A DNA stretch of 64,000 bases from Rhyzopertha dominica (GCA_025024175.1 QCXZ01000001.1:36264942-36328941), one strand, 5' to 3'. Counted from the stretch's first letter, positions 46,875-59,300 are shown. The notes: generated by a model not told the origin, from the letters alone. A program made the numbers and translations.

Positions 46875-47510
46875 ACTTCACTTAAAAGGATAACGAACTT
46901 TGCCATCTGTCCCGCTTCAAAATGGCCCTCTTTTAGAAAGAGGGCATTAGAGGTTTCAAATGACACCGGTAGATGGCAGCAACTAACAAGTGTAAGATTT
47001 TTACATTTTTTATCGTCTTATTCAAAATGCAATCATGCAATAGGAGGACATGACATAGCAATAGTTTATATAAACTTTCAATGTGCTCTGAACAGTTACA
47101 ACACATATAAGGTTAGGTGTTCCATTTTTTAAATTTAGTAGGTACTGTTTCACAAGTTTCATTTACTTTTTTTTTATCTTATCATAGTTTGCGTTTTGCT
47201 AAATTTGTTGTTTAACATTCACTTGCGAAATTTAAGGTCGCTTAGAACAGAAAAACCAATAAATGTGGGGTGGTACATAGCTTCTTAATTGTTAAATTAC
47301 GATAAGCATTATTATTATTATACGGTATTTTATACTTATTGCGATAAACTGAATGGTTGGTGTTTGCAGTTTTACAACTTAAAATGAAAATAAAACTTAA
47401 CGTTTAACCATTAAAAAAGATAATGTGTCACATTGTGCTTAACTTATTCCAAAATTAAACACTTAACATGGGGGCCACCTATCGGCAATCCGTAAAAGCT
47501 TGAATTCAAT
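46875..47510 (+). repeat. Repeat family X, copy B
   Basis: It shares blocks with copies A and C: CTTTGCCATCTGTC, AGAGGGCATTAGAGGTTTC, ACACCGGTAGATGGCAGC, TCAATGTGCTCTGAACAGTT, GCGATAAACTGAATGGTTGG and CACCTATCGGCAATCC. Non-coding. It starts ~240 bp upstream of the BRCC36 start codon. Confidence 0.8.
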
Positions 47511-47593
47511 ATAATTTCGTGAGTTAACTCCACTAGGGTTAACCATCTTTAGCATCAGTCACGTTATAAAAATGGTCCATCATGACCCTTGTG

Positions 47594-47860
47594 CACTGAT
47601 CTCTAAATAACTGGATGTCGCATAAGTCATTCAAAACTGTGATAAGTAGAAACCCTTTGCGCCACCATGCCGCTGGTACTCGTACTATCAATTTAACGGC
47701 GCGTTCAAATTTTATGTTAGATCCTTAACTATATAATATGGTTATGAGTAAACGTAACATCCAGTTTGTATGACACATGTTTCTCACTTAAACACTACAG
47801 CGATCATCTTTTGGAAATCTGCAGACAGGTGATGAGTTCACGATTTTAACCGTTAATAAT
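47594..47860 (-). mobile_element. hAT-type MITE, copy 3, truncated
   Basis: It begins CACTGATCTCTAAATAACTG and follows the reverse complement of copies 1 and 2 as far as CACGATTTTAACCGTTAA, then stops matching. The other terminal repeat is lost. Confidence 0.85.
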
Positions 47861-47978
47861 ACGAATGTTCCATTTTAAGCACTTATCTGTATAAGATTGA
47901 TGGTGTCCTTAATAATAAATTTCAAACCCACGGACCCCTGTGTAACCGAATAACTAGCTGCCATCACAATGCGTAACA

Positions 47979-48017
47979 GTAATTTTACCTTACAGCATCT
48001 CAGTAAGGTAAAATTAC
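47979..48017. repeat. 14-bp perfect hairpin
   Basis: GTAATTTTACCTTA (47,979-47,992) and TAAGGTAAAATTAC (48,004-48,017) are exact inverted copies around an 11-base loop. The role is unknown. Confidence 0.7.
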
Positions 48018-48304
48018 AACTTTATTTTGTTGTAAAATGCATTGCCTTATCTAAAATAAGTAAGTTGATTCCATTCGCCATAAGTTAAATTAATAATGTG
48101 TAAATTAAATACTGGCGTAACAATACGCTCATATTACGTTGGCCGCAGTGAGTGCGAGAGAGATCGACCCCACTTGCCAGCAACGGGTCCGTTTCTGTTT
48201 GCGGCTTCAAACTGAGCGGCCAGTCAGCGTTCTAGTTATTTTTTCATTTNGGTATCTCTTGTTTCGGTAGTAGAGTCCTATGACTACGGATAAATCTGAT
48301 GTAC

Positions 48305-48945
48305 TTAAAAGCATAACGATCTTTGCCATCTGTCATGCTACAAAAATGGTCTTGTTTGACACAAGTTCCAATCCAAGTCCCACCGGTATATGACGGCAAC
48401 TTTACAAGTGTTGACGGTTTTTATATTTTTTCCTCCTTTTTATTATCTTATTCAGAGTGAAACACGTTTAAAGGATGTGTGGCATGGGAATATGTAATAT
48501 AAACTTTCAATATGCTCTGAACAGTTACAACACGGATAACGTTAGGTGCTCAAGTACTATTTCACAAGTTTCATTTGCCTTTTAAGTCTTTTGAGCTTAT
48601 CATAGCATGAGATTTGCTAAATTCATTGTTTAACATTCAATTTGGCGAAATTTAAGGTAAATTAGAGCAGACAAACAAATAAATGTCGGTAGTACATAGC
48701 CTATTCTTAATTGTTATTTTGCGATAAACATTGTTACTATAATTTTATACTCATGGCGATAAACTGAATGGTTGGTATTTGTGTTTTTAAAACTTGAAAT
48801 GAAAATAAAAACGTTTACCTAGTAAAAAGGAAATTGTGTTACACTGAGCTTAACTTATTCAAAAATTATACACTTGACATGGGGCACCACCTATCGGCAA
48901 TTCCGCAAAAACTTGAATTCGCCGGCAAAAACAGGGAGTCGTTTG
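48305..48945 (+). repeat. Repeat family X, copy C
   Basis: It runs in the same order as copy B: CGATCTTTGCCATCTGTCA, CACCGGTATATGACGGCAAC, TCAATATGCTCTGAACAGTT, GCGATAAACTGAATGGTTGG, CACCTATCGGCAATTCCGC. It ends near GGAGTCGTTTGTTCCGCAT, also seen (inverted) at the start of copy A. Confidence 0.8.
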
Positions 48946-51100
48946 TTCCGCATCATTAATGGAGTTATTCGTACCTATGACCATAGATAAATAAAGAAAG
49001 ATACCCAATGTAAATGCACCGCATTGCCACAGAACCGTAGTGAATGATCTTCACTCAAGAGGGCGAAAGAATGTCCAAAGCGCGCGATATTGTATCCCAA
49101 ATATTTTGTACTGTATGTCCCTCCCGCCCAGACAGCATGTGAACGGAATGTGGGCGGTAGTCACAATCCCACCACTGTATTTCTACAGCAGCTGACTGCA
49201 ACACCCGTAATGCTTAACAAAATAATATTTTATGTAGCGAAGGGTCAATAGTAGAGTGCCCGATCGGACATATTTTGACTTGTGTGGGGGACTCGGGATT
49301 ACAAGCTAAAACTTACACAGATGTAAGCTAATATATTGATAATTATAAATCCAGAATTATAAAAATTAGACCGAGCCGAAAGTCAGTATCGTTAAAAATG
49401 TAACTAACGGTGCATTGTTAAAAAACGAAATGTATACTTTCTATGGGTATTTAATTTGAAACATTTTCTGTGCCGAATATTTTTAAATAAATTTTTGACT
49501 TGCAAAATACATTGCCTCTTACGGCTGAAAAATAATAAAAGATCAGTTTCTCGGTTTCAGCGCCGTCTACAATTAATTCAAAATTCCCTAATTTTCAGTT
49601 TACCTAGCATTATCGCAAAAACTAAGGCCTAACTCAAAAAAAATATATTCTTATTAAAAGTTAGCCGTGTCCTTTTAGGTGCCATTCGTGGCAAATTTAT
49701 ATTTTTTGATTTACCGATAAAGGTAGTATAAAATTAAATGTAAAAGACTACATTTTTCTGGGATACGCGACTGCTGCCGTGTTCGCGTGGCCGCATCGTC
49801 CATCTCTACTATTTCCGTAGCTCCGTCCTTCGTCCACTAGTGCAGCTCAGGGAGGGACGCAATAGATCAAAACACAATAATTAGTAAATCTGTATAATTA
49901 ATCCTATTTAAGTTTTCATATTGACAAACACATTCGAAAGTATATTAAAAATCCTCACTAACCTATGAAAGAAAAATTAAACTAATAACTACGCATGTAG
50001 TTCATTAAACGTTTTATTATACAATTCTGAACGCAAATCATGATAAAATAAATTAATCTTTTTACAAAATTGCACAATTTACTTATCGAAATTTGTTCTT
50101 GAGCTGTGGTATTCCTGAGTCTTAAGATATCTTTATATGAAACGGAATGTCCTCACGAATGTAATGTTTCAACTAATATTTTAGATCTAGATTCTTGATG
50201 TACGAAAATTCCGAGTGTTACGAGTTTAGGGCATCTTGACAAATGCTCGTTATAGCTACAGGATCTTCAGCAGTCCCCTCATTAAATGCAAGCAAACCAA
50301 TTATCCAGTACAATACATTTGGTATGTGTTTCTTGGAGCCTTTTATATCTAAGTTCCTGTCACTTAAAATACAGATGGTATTATCCATTTTACACCTTAT
50401 ATTGGCACATACATATTTTATTAATAACGGCGATTTGTACTTCCGCTACAGTATGGTGTTGCAAATCTGGTAATCTGTCTGATTATACTGATATTTTACT
50501 ATTAATAGAAAATAGCTACCACTATCGCAAATACTGCTAACTCTTTTACTTTTATAAAGCACATCAATATTGTGTTAAAAATCTTTCTTTATTATCGAGC
50601 AGTAATATACTAACTTTTCACTATCTTTTTTTAAACAGTCAAGAACAAAAGTATACTAATGTCGACCCGCGTCAATATTTTAATCAGAGATTTGGTTGGT
50701 ACCTTTAAAAACATTTGTTAAGGTGCTATACCTACGGCTTCTAGTAATTAGCCCGAATGATACGACTCTATATAGTAGCTTGGCTAATAGTAGACCTTGC
50801 CAGCTATAACAAAGCTTTCCAGAAATGATTTTCCATTGCAGTTTGTTGCTAAAAGCTACGACTGCCTTCAAATAATTCCTCATCGATAAAGGAAAACAAC
50901 TGTCTTAGTCGTGAAAAAAGCGCGCTGTGCAGAGGGTTGTGGGGGGTGAATTTCCAAAATAAGTAAAAATTTTTGTTTGTTTTTTTTAATATCTTTGGTA
51001 CCTCATCTTTATTATATTAAGATACTACGCTGCTGCTTAAATGGCAAATATATATATTTTTTAAATTTCTAATAACGCCGTCACTATGCTTTCTTATAGA
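48946..51100. other. Intergenic, nothing recognised
   Basis: AT-rich sequence without a credible gene, RNA or clear repeat. The short frames at 50,243-50,540 and 50,680-50,883 have no family features. Confidence 0.45.
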
Positions 51101-52020
51101 GCGCCTTATTAATGAATTTCGTTCGCTTTAAACACTACCTAATTCGCCAGACGTTTAGCTTCTTCCAGCACAAAAACGCGTTGGTTTATTGGTGTGTGCA
51201 AATTCACAATATAATACATAGTTAGTGGCATAATATTTTTGTGTAGCAATGTCGAATTTCACAGCGGCGTCCGTGGACATGCGAGTATGGTTCAAAATAG
51301 CCCAAAAGGAACGCGATACTCGCCTTTATGCACACAGAATTGATATTTAATTGCAAATAGTTTCTGTGATTATTCGTTCCCTCTTACAATTATTGTCGTT
51401 TTGCTAATGTATATTTATGTAGACCTAGGTATCTAAATCTTTTAAGCTGTAAGATCTGTTTTTATATATATTGAAAATTAATGCATGTTTGTTGCATGAA
51501 TTACAGATCTATTTATAACAATACACAATAAAAGTGACAGTAGTTCGGATAGTGAGCTAGAGTCAAAAATTAAATTCATTTCAATTTAAAAATGTGCAGC
51601 GGCAGAAACAGTTTTTATTTTAATCAGCGCTTGAAATTTCAGGATTTTGGTACAAAATAAACTTTGCTTATTATGACAAACGCGCTGATCATAATGACGC
51701 CTCTAAAATGAACTATGTCCGACTTTATGCGTTCGCTGTAGCAGAAGGTCGTATATCGCGCAGCTGTACAGTTATTCTGGACCTTACTCGCATTCCTACT
51801 CTTGCCGGTTGCCGCTGTGAAATTCGGCATTGCCAGACAAAAAAATTTTATTCGACAAATGACGCGATTCTTTTCAAATTTTTATACACCAAAGAAGCTG
51901 ACATCTTAAACTTTTATTTCACTTATTTTTTTCGATAAACCAACGCGTTTTCGAGCTAGGAGAAAGTAAACGTTTTAGGAGTAAGGTAGTGTTCAAAACG
52001 GACGAAATTCATTAAGGCGC
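51101..52020. repeat. 0.92-kb foldback element
   Basis: The ends GCGCCTTATTAATGAATTTC and GAAATTCATTAAGGCGC are inverted. Further matched blocks are AACACTACCT against AGGTAGTGTT, AACGCGTTGGTTTAT against ATAAACCAACGCGTT, and TCGAATTTCACAGCGGC against GCCGCTGTGAAATTCG. It is non-coding. Sequence between 52,021 and 52,607 shows nothing recognised. Confidence 0.8.
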
Positions 52021-53109
52021 TGTACCTATATACCATAACATTATTAGTTGCATGGTTACTGAAAGGTGTGCTGTTTTTGGCCGCACTATATAAACATATT
52101 ATTATGAACGAAAAACTTATAGTAGTAACAACACCGGCAAGTGTTGAAATGGTGCTTAATTAGTACCAAAAGTTGCAAAATTTCAAAAAGTGCTAGATTC
52201 AGCCTTTTGTGCTGAAACTGGCAACACGGAGCAGTCGGCACCCACTTGGGCCGTGATAATACCACACCACGCCCCAATCTAGCGCAGCACATTTTTAACT
52301 ACCCATCTCTCTGTGACTCACATCAAGTAGATCTGTTGTACGTATGTCAGTGTTAGCTTGTAACGACAACCTGCGCTACTTAAGGAGAGGGTAATTTTCG
52401 TTTCTTATTCCTTTCCACTCACGGACAAATTAGAAGAGCAATAACTAGTTAACGACGTGATGAATATTTTAAGTGAAGTTAAGAACCAACTACTGTGGCC
52501 CTCTACAATCAAGATCTAAAAGCTAACAAATTATCGTGTACATTGGTTGGGTACCTTTCTTAATTTATCTATGCTATGACATATATCTGTGTACTGTCAG
52601 AATCAGAATTGTCAGTAGGGATAGAAAATTTTTTTAAAACGTCGATACATGACATTGATGAACATCGTTGGGTCGACCATCGATATCGTTGATATATCGA
52701 GACAGAAACATCGATGCCATCGATGTATCGACTCAGACATATCGATGTTTTTATAAACTCATCAATAATACCACAAAAAAATATTTAATCATACTGAAAA
52801 ATAAACCAACAGAACTTTTTTTTATAAACACATGTGAAACATTTCAAACACAGCCTACCAATAATTTCAAAGTAGAGAACCCAAGAATAGTAATAGGAAA
52901 GTGATTTTGACGAGTCTATTTCAAGCGTGGGTGATCGTTTTCCGTGTTACCTGCCTTTGTGCCTTTTCGAAAAGGTCCTCACATGGGCCCACAACTGACA
53001 AATAATACTGTCTGACGGTTGTGTATTAACAGTGTTTCTGTATTTCAAATTATGTGTAGTGCGTCGTGAAAGTTTTTTTTAACTAGGTACATTGAATGTA
53101 ATAGGTTTA

Positions 53110-53400
53110 AACAGGAAATAAAAAATAACTAGAAGAAGAGGTCAAAAGACATATCGAGAAAACACAGACAAAAAAGAAATAAAGAACTCAAGGAATCTAT
53201 GTATTAGGAGACTTTAATGCGAGGATAGGAAAAAATGAATGAGCTATATTATGTAGAATTAATACGAATTCAAGGAGAAAAAAAATAACAACGGCACTAA
53301 GCTTCTAGAACTCTGCACATTAAACAACAATATTAACTAACACCTAGTTTCAACACAAATATATGAGCAAGGTCACTGGAAGAAGAAGAAAGACACTCCC
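53110..53400 (+). pseudogene. LINE endonuclease fragment
   Basis: The translation near 53,190-53,240 reads GIYVLGDFNARIGKNE, the catalytic GDFN-RIG motif of APE-type endonucleases in RTE/jockey-like retrotransposons, then GTKLLELCTLNNN in another frame. It contains several frameshifts. Confidence 0.7.
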
Positions 53401-54084
53401 AGATTTCAATCTGCACTGCATAAACTTTAAAGCCGGTTTCTCTTCTCTATCTTAAGCTAAAATCAATTATATTTTTAAAATCTAAACCAATCACATATCC
53501 CAATTTAGGATGTTGTCATGGTTACTGGGTTGATTTTAGCTAACATCAACTTTAACAAAGAGAATAGGAACCAACCCTTTTAAGACTTTAACAAACTTAC
53601 GGGTCCATTGACCGCCATTAAAAATGAAGACACCGGCCACGGCCACTACTGACGAATGACGATGGCCTTGGTCAAATCTTTAGCACTATATCTAGTGCTC
53701 TAGTCTACTCTACCGCATCGTTTCGGACTCAAGAGTTCTACTCACCAAACTCTATAAAACTTTTTATAGACTTCGGTGGGTCTACCTCTTTGGTTCTAGT
53801 TTCTATAACACATCGAAGTGTCTGGAGTCGCTTGTTTAAATTTTCAAGTGAAGCCAACATAACAGTCACATCTAAGATGGAATTGGAGGAAAACAGAAAC
53901 GTACAGTTGACCAGAGCAATAATCAATGCATCGTGCGATTGCCCGTCTTCACGCGCATTAGATGGTCCACTGTACTACTGGTGTTTAGAATGTTCTGTAT
54001 CTGTTGAGTAGTGTGGTGTAAATTGCTTATAGCGAGCTGTTTAAGGACAAGTCGTATAAAAAATTAATCCAGGCAATAGTGCGG

Positions 54085-54140
54085 ATGTGTCAAGTATGCA
54101 AAAAAGTTGACTCTAAGGAGAAAACCGTATCATTTCACCG
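54085..54140 (+). pseudogene. THAP-like first exon in the hAT-type element
   Basis: From ATG 54085: MCQVCKKVDSKEKTVSFH, the start of a THAP finger (C-x2-C, then SFHRFP), cut at a possible GTTAAG donor. A second piece, VWSKYFSDA near 54,335-54,365, resembles the C-x2-H-F end with both ligands changed. Dead or fragmentary. Confidence 0.45.
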
Positions 54141-55258
54141 TTAAGCATTGTTCAGGTTATTTTTATATTTGTTGTCATAGGCGTCGCTTGATAAATTTAG
54201 CGAAATTAGTTACTTTATAGAGGAATACGTTTATAAAATGTAATGAAGTTGATAGTGAAGGATTAATACATATGGAAAATGATTACTGTTAGTGGTAGAC
54301 GTTTTAAAAATAAATATTTGTAGGTAGAAGAAGAGAGCCGATGTGTTTGGAGTAAGTACTTCAGTGATGCCTGATGCGGATTTTGATATTATGTATTTTT
54401 TTTATTTGACAATAAATTTCATTTTTTTCCTTATATTTCTATGTAAAGAATGTCGAGTGTTTTCTCGTTAAGTGTTGATTAATGTATACTAATGCTAAAA
54501 CTGTGTTGATGCTTTCATTCGGCCAAAATTTTTTTCCCGCTTGTAACGAAATTAAATTAGTGTTTGTTGTACAAAAAGATGTTTCTTTGCTTTAACTGAG
54601 AGATTATTCGAAATATTATTGATGTACGTTCCGCTTTTGTTTTTAGGTAGAAGTTAAATTATCTTACTGTTGACCCTTTTATAACAGTACGGCAATGTAC
54701 TTGGAGGAAAACTGTATCTCCCCCTCGTACCCGTGCTCCCCTCACAATCATTGGTCTTGGCGTCAGTTCCAACCGTATTCATGAATAAGATGTCGTGTCT
54801 ATTTAATAATATGTCAATGGTATAACAACGCGTGATATATCGATGTTTTTACAACATCGACTTATCGTTGCGATCCCTAATTGTCAGTGTCTGTCAATGC
54901 AGTGCAATATAAATCAGAAAACTAGGGTGTAGAGAACGCTCATGGATCTGCGCGAACCAATTTGATGTAGCAGCGTTGAAATACTAAAATGGATTTGACT
55001 TGTTCTTGGAATGTTCTATAAATATCAATTAAACGGCTAATTTAATACGGAGAATGTCTGTCGTCAATCAACAGTCATCAGTTACACAGCACATAAACAA
55101 AGCTCCCAGACCGGTGTTGCCACATGTTATTCTATGCTCGTAGCATTGTTTTGTTTACATTGCGTTGCCCGTGGCGTTAGCTATTGTGATTGTGATTTTG
55201 TTCTCTGTTTGCGCGACTTAGTTCTTAGTTTTATTTGGTAGTTTCATTAATTTTAGTT

Positions 55259-55326
55259 ATGAGTTATATAGTTAAAGAATGTACATCGAATAAACGATCG
55301 AAGTCGCAAGATGTCTCCCTGCATAA
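55259..55326 (+). pseudogene. THAP-like first exon, duplication copy 1
   Basis: From ATG 55259: MSYIVKECTSNKRSKSQDVS then LHK before a possible donor GTAAAT. THAP plan C-x4-C...VSLH, but the first Cys is Tyr here. No following exon was found. Confidence 0.4.
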
Positions 55327-56010
55327 GTAAATATTATAATCCTTAATAAATTTTTTGCAGTAATTATTTGTTATAATTATATATTATAAATAATATCTAG
55401 TACCATTTACACTGCAAAATAAGTTAACATTAATTTTTCATTTTTATAGGTATACATAAAGTTCTTTTAATAAAATAAAAGTACTACCATTTGACAACAC
55501 TGTCTGATATTTGACGTTTCTGCGGACAATATGGCGACCATTATAGTGTCCCAGAGAACTAAAGTGGGGAGAACGCTCGTGGATCTTCGCGAATTCTAGT
55601 AAACAAGGGGGCTGCCATATTGTCCACGAGAACGTCAAAATTTTGGCGCTTATTTTAAATAATGACATCTTGTGCAACAGTTTCACTTAAAAATAGGGTA
55701 AATGTGAACCAATTTGATGTAGCAGTGTTGAAATACTAAAATCAGTTTGATTTGTTCTTGGAATGTTCTATAAATATCAATTAAATGGCTAATTTAATAC
55801 GGAGAATGTCTGTCGTCAATCAACTGTCATCAGCTACACAGCACATAAACAAAGCTCCCAGACCGGCGTTGCCACATGTTATTCTACGCTCGAAGCATTG
55901 TTTTGTTTACATTGCGTGGTCCGTGGCGTTAGTTATTGTGATTGTGATTTTGTTCTCTGCTTGCACGACTTATTTCTTAGTTTTATTCGGTAGTTTCATA
56001 AATTTTAGTT

Positions 56011-56090
56011 ATGAGTTGTATAGTTAAAGGGTGTACATCGAATAAACGAAGTCACAAGATGTCTCCCTGCATAAATAAATATTATAATCC
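56011..56090 (+). pseudogene. THAP-like first exon, duplication copy 2
   Basis: From ATG 56011: MSCIVKGCTSNKRS, keeping both Cys, but a 5-bp deletion shifts the frame before the VSLH block. It is the paralogue of the copy at 55,259. Confidence 0.4.
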
Positions 56091-56421
56091 TTAATAAATT
56101 TTTTGCAGTAATTATTTGTTATAATAACTGCAAAACACTTCAAAATAAGTGTACATAATTTTTTCATTTTTATATGTATACGTAAAGTTCTTTTAATTCA
56201 AGAAAAGTACTGCCATTTGACAACATTGTCTGATTTTTTACGTTTGTATGGACAATATGGCGACCATTACAGTGTCCCAGATGAATTTCGGATGCGCAGT
56301 CGGCCTATGCGTGTTCTCCCCACTATATTTCTCTGAATGTAAACGTGCATGACGTTCATGAATAACTTTTAATGTTAGATATAAAATAGAAATCTAGTGC
56401 ATTTATTATTGGTACCTAATT

Positions 56422-56542
56422 ATGATACCATTAAGAGTATTAATATTACAAGCATGTAGAAGAGAATTTCCAGTAAAGGTTACTAAAATAAATTCTGCAT
56501 TTTCTGGTAATCGATTTTCTAGCTTTGCACCGAAAACTTATT
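56422..56542 (+). CDS. MRPS22: Mitochondrial ribosomal protein S22, exon 1
   Basis: From ATG 56422: MIPLRVLILQACRREFPVKV and INSAFSGNRFSSFAPKTY, an Arg/Ser-rich, acid-free N-terminus typical of a mitochondrial import signal. It ends one base into the next codon before donor GTAAGT at 56,543. The 63-bp intron ends TTTTTACAG at 56,605. Confidence 0.85.
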
Positions 56543-56605
56543 GTAAGTAACAACTATGCACTGCAGCAATAATTTGTTACATGTTAAATTTAAACATTTT
56601 TACAG

Positions 56606-57522
56606 CTGAGGAAAATGACCCCACTACTTTATTTCTACAAAAAGAAGTACAGTCTATCTTAAAGGCTCTAACAAGAAAAGATCTATCTAAAATATACAAG
56701 AAAAAGAAACTTGGTCAAAAACAGTTGGAACAACCAGTTTACAAATTCATGACTGACAAAGAATTGAAAGAAACTTTAGATGATGCACATAAAAAGGCGG
56801 ATGAAATGTTACAAATGCCACCAGTGCTTCCAGTTAGAAAGACCACTATGAGAATCTTGTCGCGTGACCCAGCTTTACAAGGTTTCGATAAATCACGGTT
56901 TGTTTTTACCGATATAACTTTTGGTATACCTGATACAAAACGAACAATAGTAGTGCGTGAAACTGATGGTACACTACAAGAGGCGGATCGTGATGTTCGA
57001 AATCGCATGAATCAGTTGTATTTCCCACAAGCGGGAAGGCAGTTAACGATGCCACAGATGTTTCAGCAAGAATATTTAGATGATTTATTATCTCGCCAAG
57101 AATACGAGTTCATATTAGACAGGGCTTGTATACAGTTTGAACCAGATGATGCTGAATACCAAAGAATATGTGCATTAACTTACAACCAAGTGAATGAAAA
57201 TAGTGATTTTGATCACCTTAGGTCAACTAGACATTTTGGCCCCCTAGTGTTCTATTTGGCTTGGCATAAAAACATTGACAATCTATTGTTAGAATTAATC
57301 GAAACATGCTGTATTGATGAAGCTATGAAACTTGTTTGTTTGTATGGTAAACTTAACAAGATTGACTTTGTTGGGGAAGATGCAGAAAACTATGTAAAGC
57401 AGTATGTTGAACAGTACTCACAAAAGAAAGGATCATTGCTGTTGGCCCTTCAAGCATATAAAGATGTTGAACAACAAAAGAGAGAAAGGGAAAGTGGAAT
57501 TAGAACAGCCCATGGCATATAA
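56606..57522 (+). CDS. MRPS22: Mitochondrial ribosomal protein S22, exon 2
   Basis: It completes the 345-residue small-subunit (mS22) protein of the mitochondrial ribosome, an animal-lineage addition lying in the lower body of the 28S subunit. The sequence begins EENDPTTLFLQKEVQSILKA and contains VLPVRKTTMRILSRDPALQG, FVFTDITFGI and RNRMNQLYFP. Its C-terminal helical part ends ALQAYKDVEQQKRERESG. The TAA stop is at 57,520-57,522. Length matches the family (~360 residues in human). The frame is intact, with AATAAA at 57,545-57,550. Confidence 0.93.
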
Positions 57523-57544
57523 GTATATCTTGTACAATTAGTTT

Positions 57545-57550
57545 AATAAA
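57545..57550 (+). terminator. Polyadenylation signal of MRPS22
   Basis: AATAAA 22 bases after the stop codon. The following ~890 bases (to 58,440) show nothing recognised. Confidence 0.65.
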
Positions 57551-58439
57551 TATGCATTGTGTCCAGTTTTTTATTTTTGATAGAACAATTGCAAAAGGAT
57601 TTAGTATCAATGACCTTTTGCTTTAGAATCACAGTCCCAATGAATTATACATCACTTGAAAATACTCTATCTGTACAAAATGTTTCCGTTGTGTACACTT
57701 TTTGAAATTACAAACGGTTTCTTTTTTCAGTCTGCTACGTACTGCTACCTTTGGTAAAATTAATGTATTTTATGTGCAACTGCACCATAATTAAATCATT
57801 TATATTACGAGTCTGGTTCATTGGCATTTCCAATAGTTGAATTGCTATCAAAAATAATGTTTTCAAAAACTGTAAAGATAATGTTTGTTTTATAATTAAT
57901 GCTACTGTTGTCATTCCTATCTCTAATAATTTTACACTTATGTAAGTTATGAAAAGTTGCATAATTCCCTCGATTAGTGTCATGGCGTGATGCACCTCAA
58001 GTGTTAGCGGTGGTAATAACATTAATAATAATCTTTATATATACAGAATGAATTCCATTCTTGAATTGCCGCAGGTAATGACACAGATCGAGAGCAACAG
58101 AAAAGATCTAAGTCTTACTAATTTACAATTTAATATAATATACAAGCAATGGGTGAATATCCATAGTTAACTCCATGTTGGGTGATATAGAATGTGTAGC
58201 CTTGTCCGGTAGCTTTTGATTAATTAATTTAAACAGAAATAACAGATCTGCCAGTTTTCCACAAGTATCATAGGATTGAACATCCAGAACTGTATTTTGA
58301 ACCTTCTCTATCAAAAAAATATTGCTGATAAAATTGTGACAAAATAATCTAACCATACTCCAACACGGAATAAACATATGCAATGTAAATAGTTTTAAGA
58401 CAGTGACCATTAAAATCCTTTAAATTTGTCATTATAAAA

Positions 58440-59300
58440 CTCAATAGCTTGATTGCTTTATTTGGTGTTCTTTCAATGTGTTAGTTAAAAGTTAATTGAT
58501 ACCTAACCGAATCACCTTTACGTCAGACTCACGGTGAAGAATTTTACCACACATGCCATAAATAGATTTTCTGTTCTATAAAAGTTTAAAACCTTACATT
58601 TTTCTATATTAAATTGCATGAGTTTCATCTTGCACCATGGTTGCAAAGCAATCAGATCATTCTGAACCTTCTCACAGTTCTTTTTGACTGGCTATATAGT
58701 ACTAAAGATCTTTTAATCATCAGCATAGAGTAAACGTTTACAGAATGTTATAAAGAGTGGTGAAAAATGGCCAGCCTGGAGGATACCAGAGGTAGCATCA
58801 ATTGTCTTTGATACAAAAATATTTTTCAGAATCACCCTTTGTTGTCTCGCCCCTATTGCTTCAAGCTTTCTCAATAACAACTCAAGGTGAACTCTGCCAT
58901 CGCTTTGGAGAAACCAGTGTGCATAGACCCAACCTGGATACATATCTCCTAGGCATCCAACAAAATGATCTATGATCTAATTATAGTTAACGTTTTCAGA
59001 AATGTTAGGAACATCCTCGAGATAGGTAATTTACAATGTTTGCCCCCATTCCCATCGCCACCCTTAAATATTGGAATGATGGAAATGTACCAAACAATAA
59101 CGACATATTAAATAATACAGACAAGACAACATGTTTCCTCCTTAAGTTCAAACAAGGAGGTAACGAATTATTTAAATAACAGTTTGGATTCCTGGTATCT
59201 TGCACTTTGGAGGTGGCCGTGTTAATTATTTGAAGCAAATTGAATATCATTTCAATTGCCATAGTCTTTGCCACCTGCTTTAATAATAATTTTAACTTAT
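58440..59300 (-). pseudogene. Non-LTR retrotransposon reverse transcriptase ruin
   Basis: The minus-strand translation in shifting frames shows LSVLFNMSLLFGTFPSFQYL (near 59,140), then IDATSGILQAGHFSPLF (the SGVPQG-x-LSPLLF box), LLYADD (catalytic box near 58,720), and NCEKVQNDLIALQPWCKMKL with NIEKCKVL. This is the jockey/CR1-type RT order. Stops and frameshifts abound. Confidence 0.8.

Larger units (their letters stand above)
52616..54879. mobile_element. 2.26-kb hAT-type element with perfect 8-bp TSD
   Basis: It starts TAGGGATAG and ends CGATCCCTA, flanked by ATTGTCAG at 52,608-52,615 and 54,880-54,887. Subterminal regions are rich in CATCGAT/ATCGATG motifs on both sides. TAGGGAT ends with an 8-bp duplication match Ac/hobo-type hAT elements. 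Inside are a LINE endonuclease fragment (a later insertion, I infer), unrecognised frames at 53,738-54,011, and a THAP-like exon. No intact transposase. Confidence 0.85.
54930..56300 (+). repeat. Tandem duplication, ~752-bp unit
   Basis: Two direct copies, about 54,945-55,560 and 55,705-56,280. Both contain AACCAATTTGATGTAGCAG, TTAATACGGAGAATGTCTGT, CAAAGCTCCCAGACCGG and GACAATATGGCGACCATTA. The space between adds an inverted piece (GCCATATTGTCC near 55,613). The array ends ~120 bp before the MRPS22 start codon. Confidence 0.85.

Noticed and set aside
58123..58410. 95-codon minus-strand frame as a gene
   Set aside because: No family features; it lies just downstream of the LINE RT ruin and is probably its decayed 3' part or chance.
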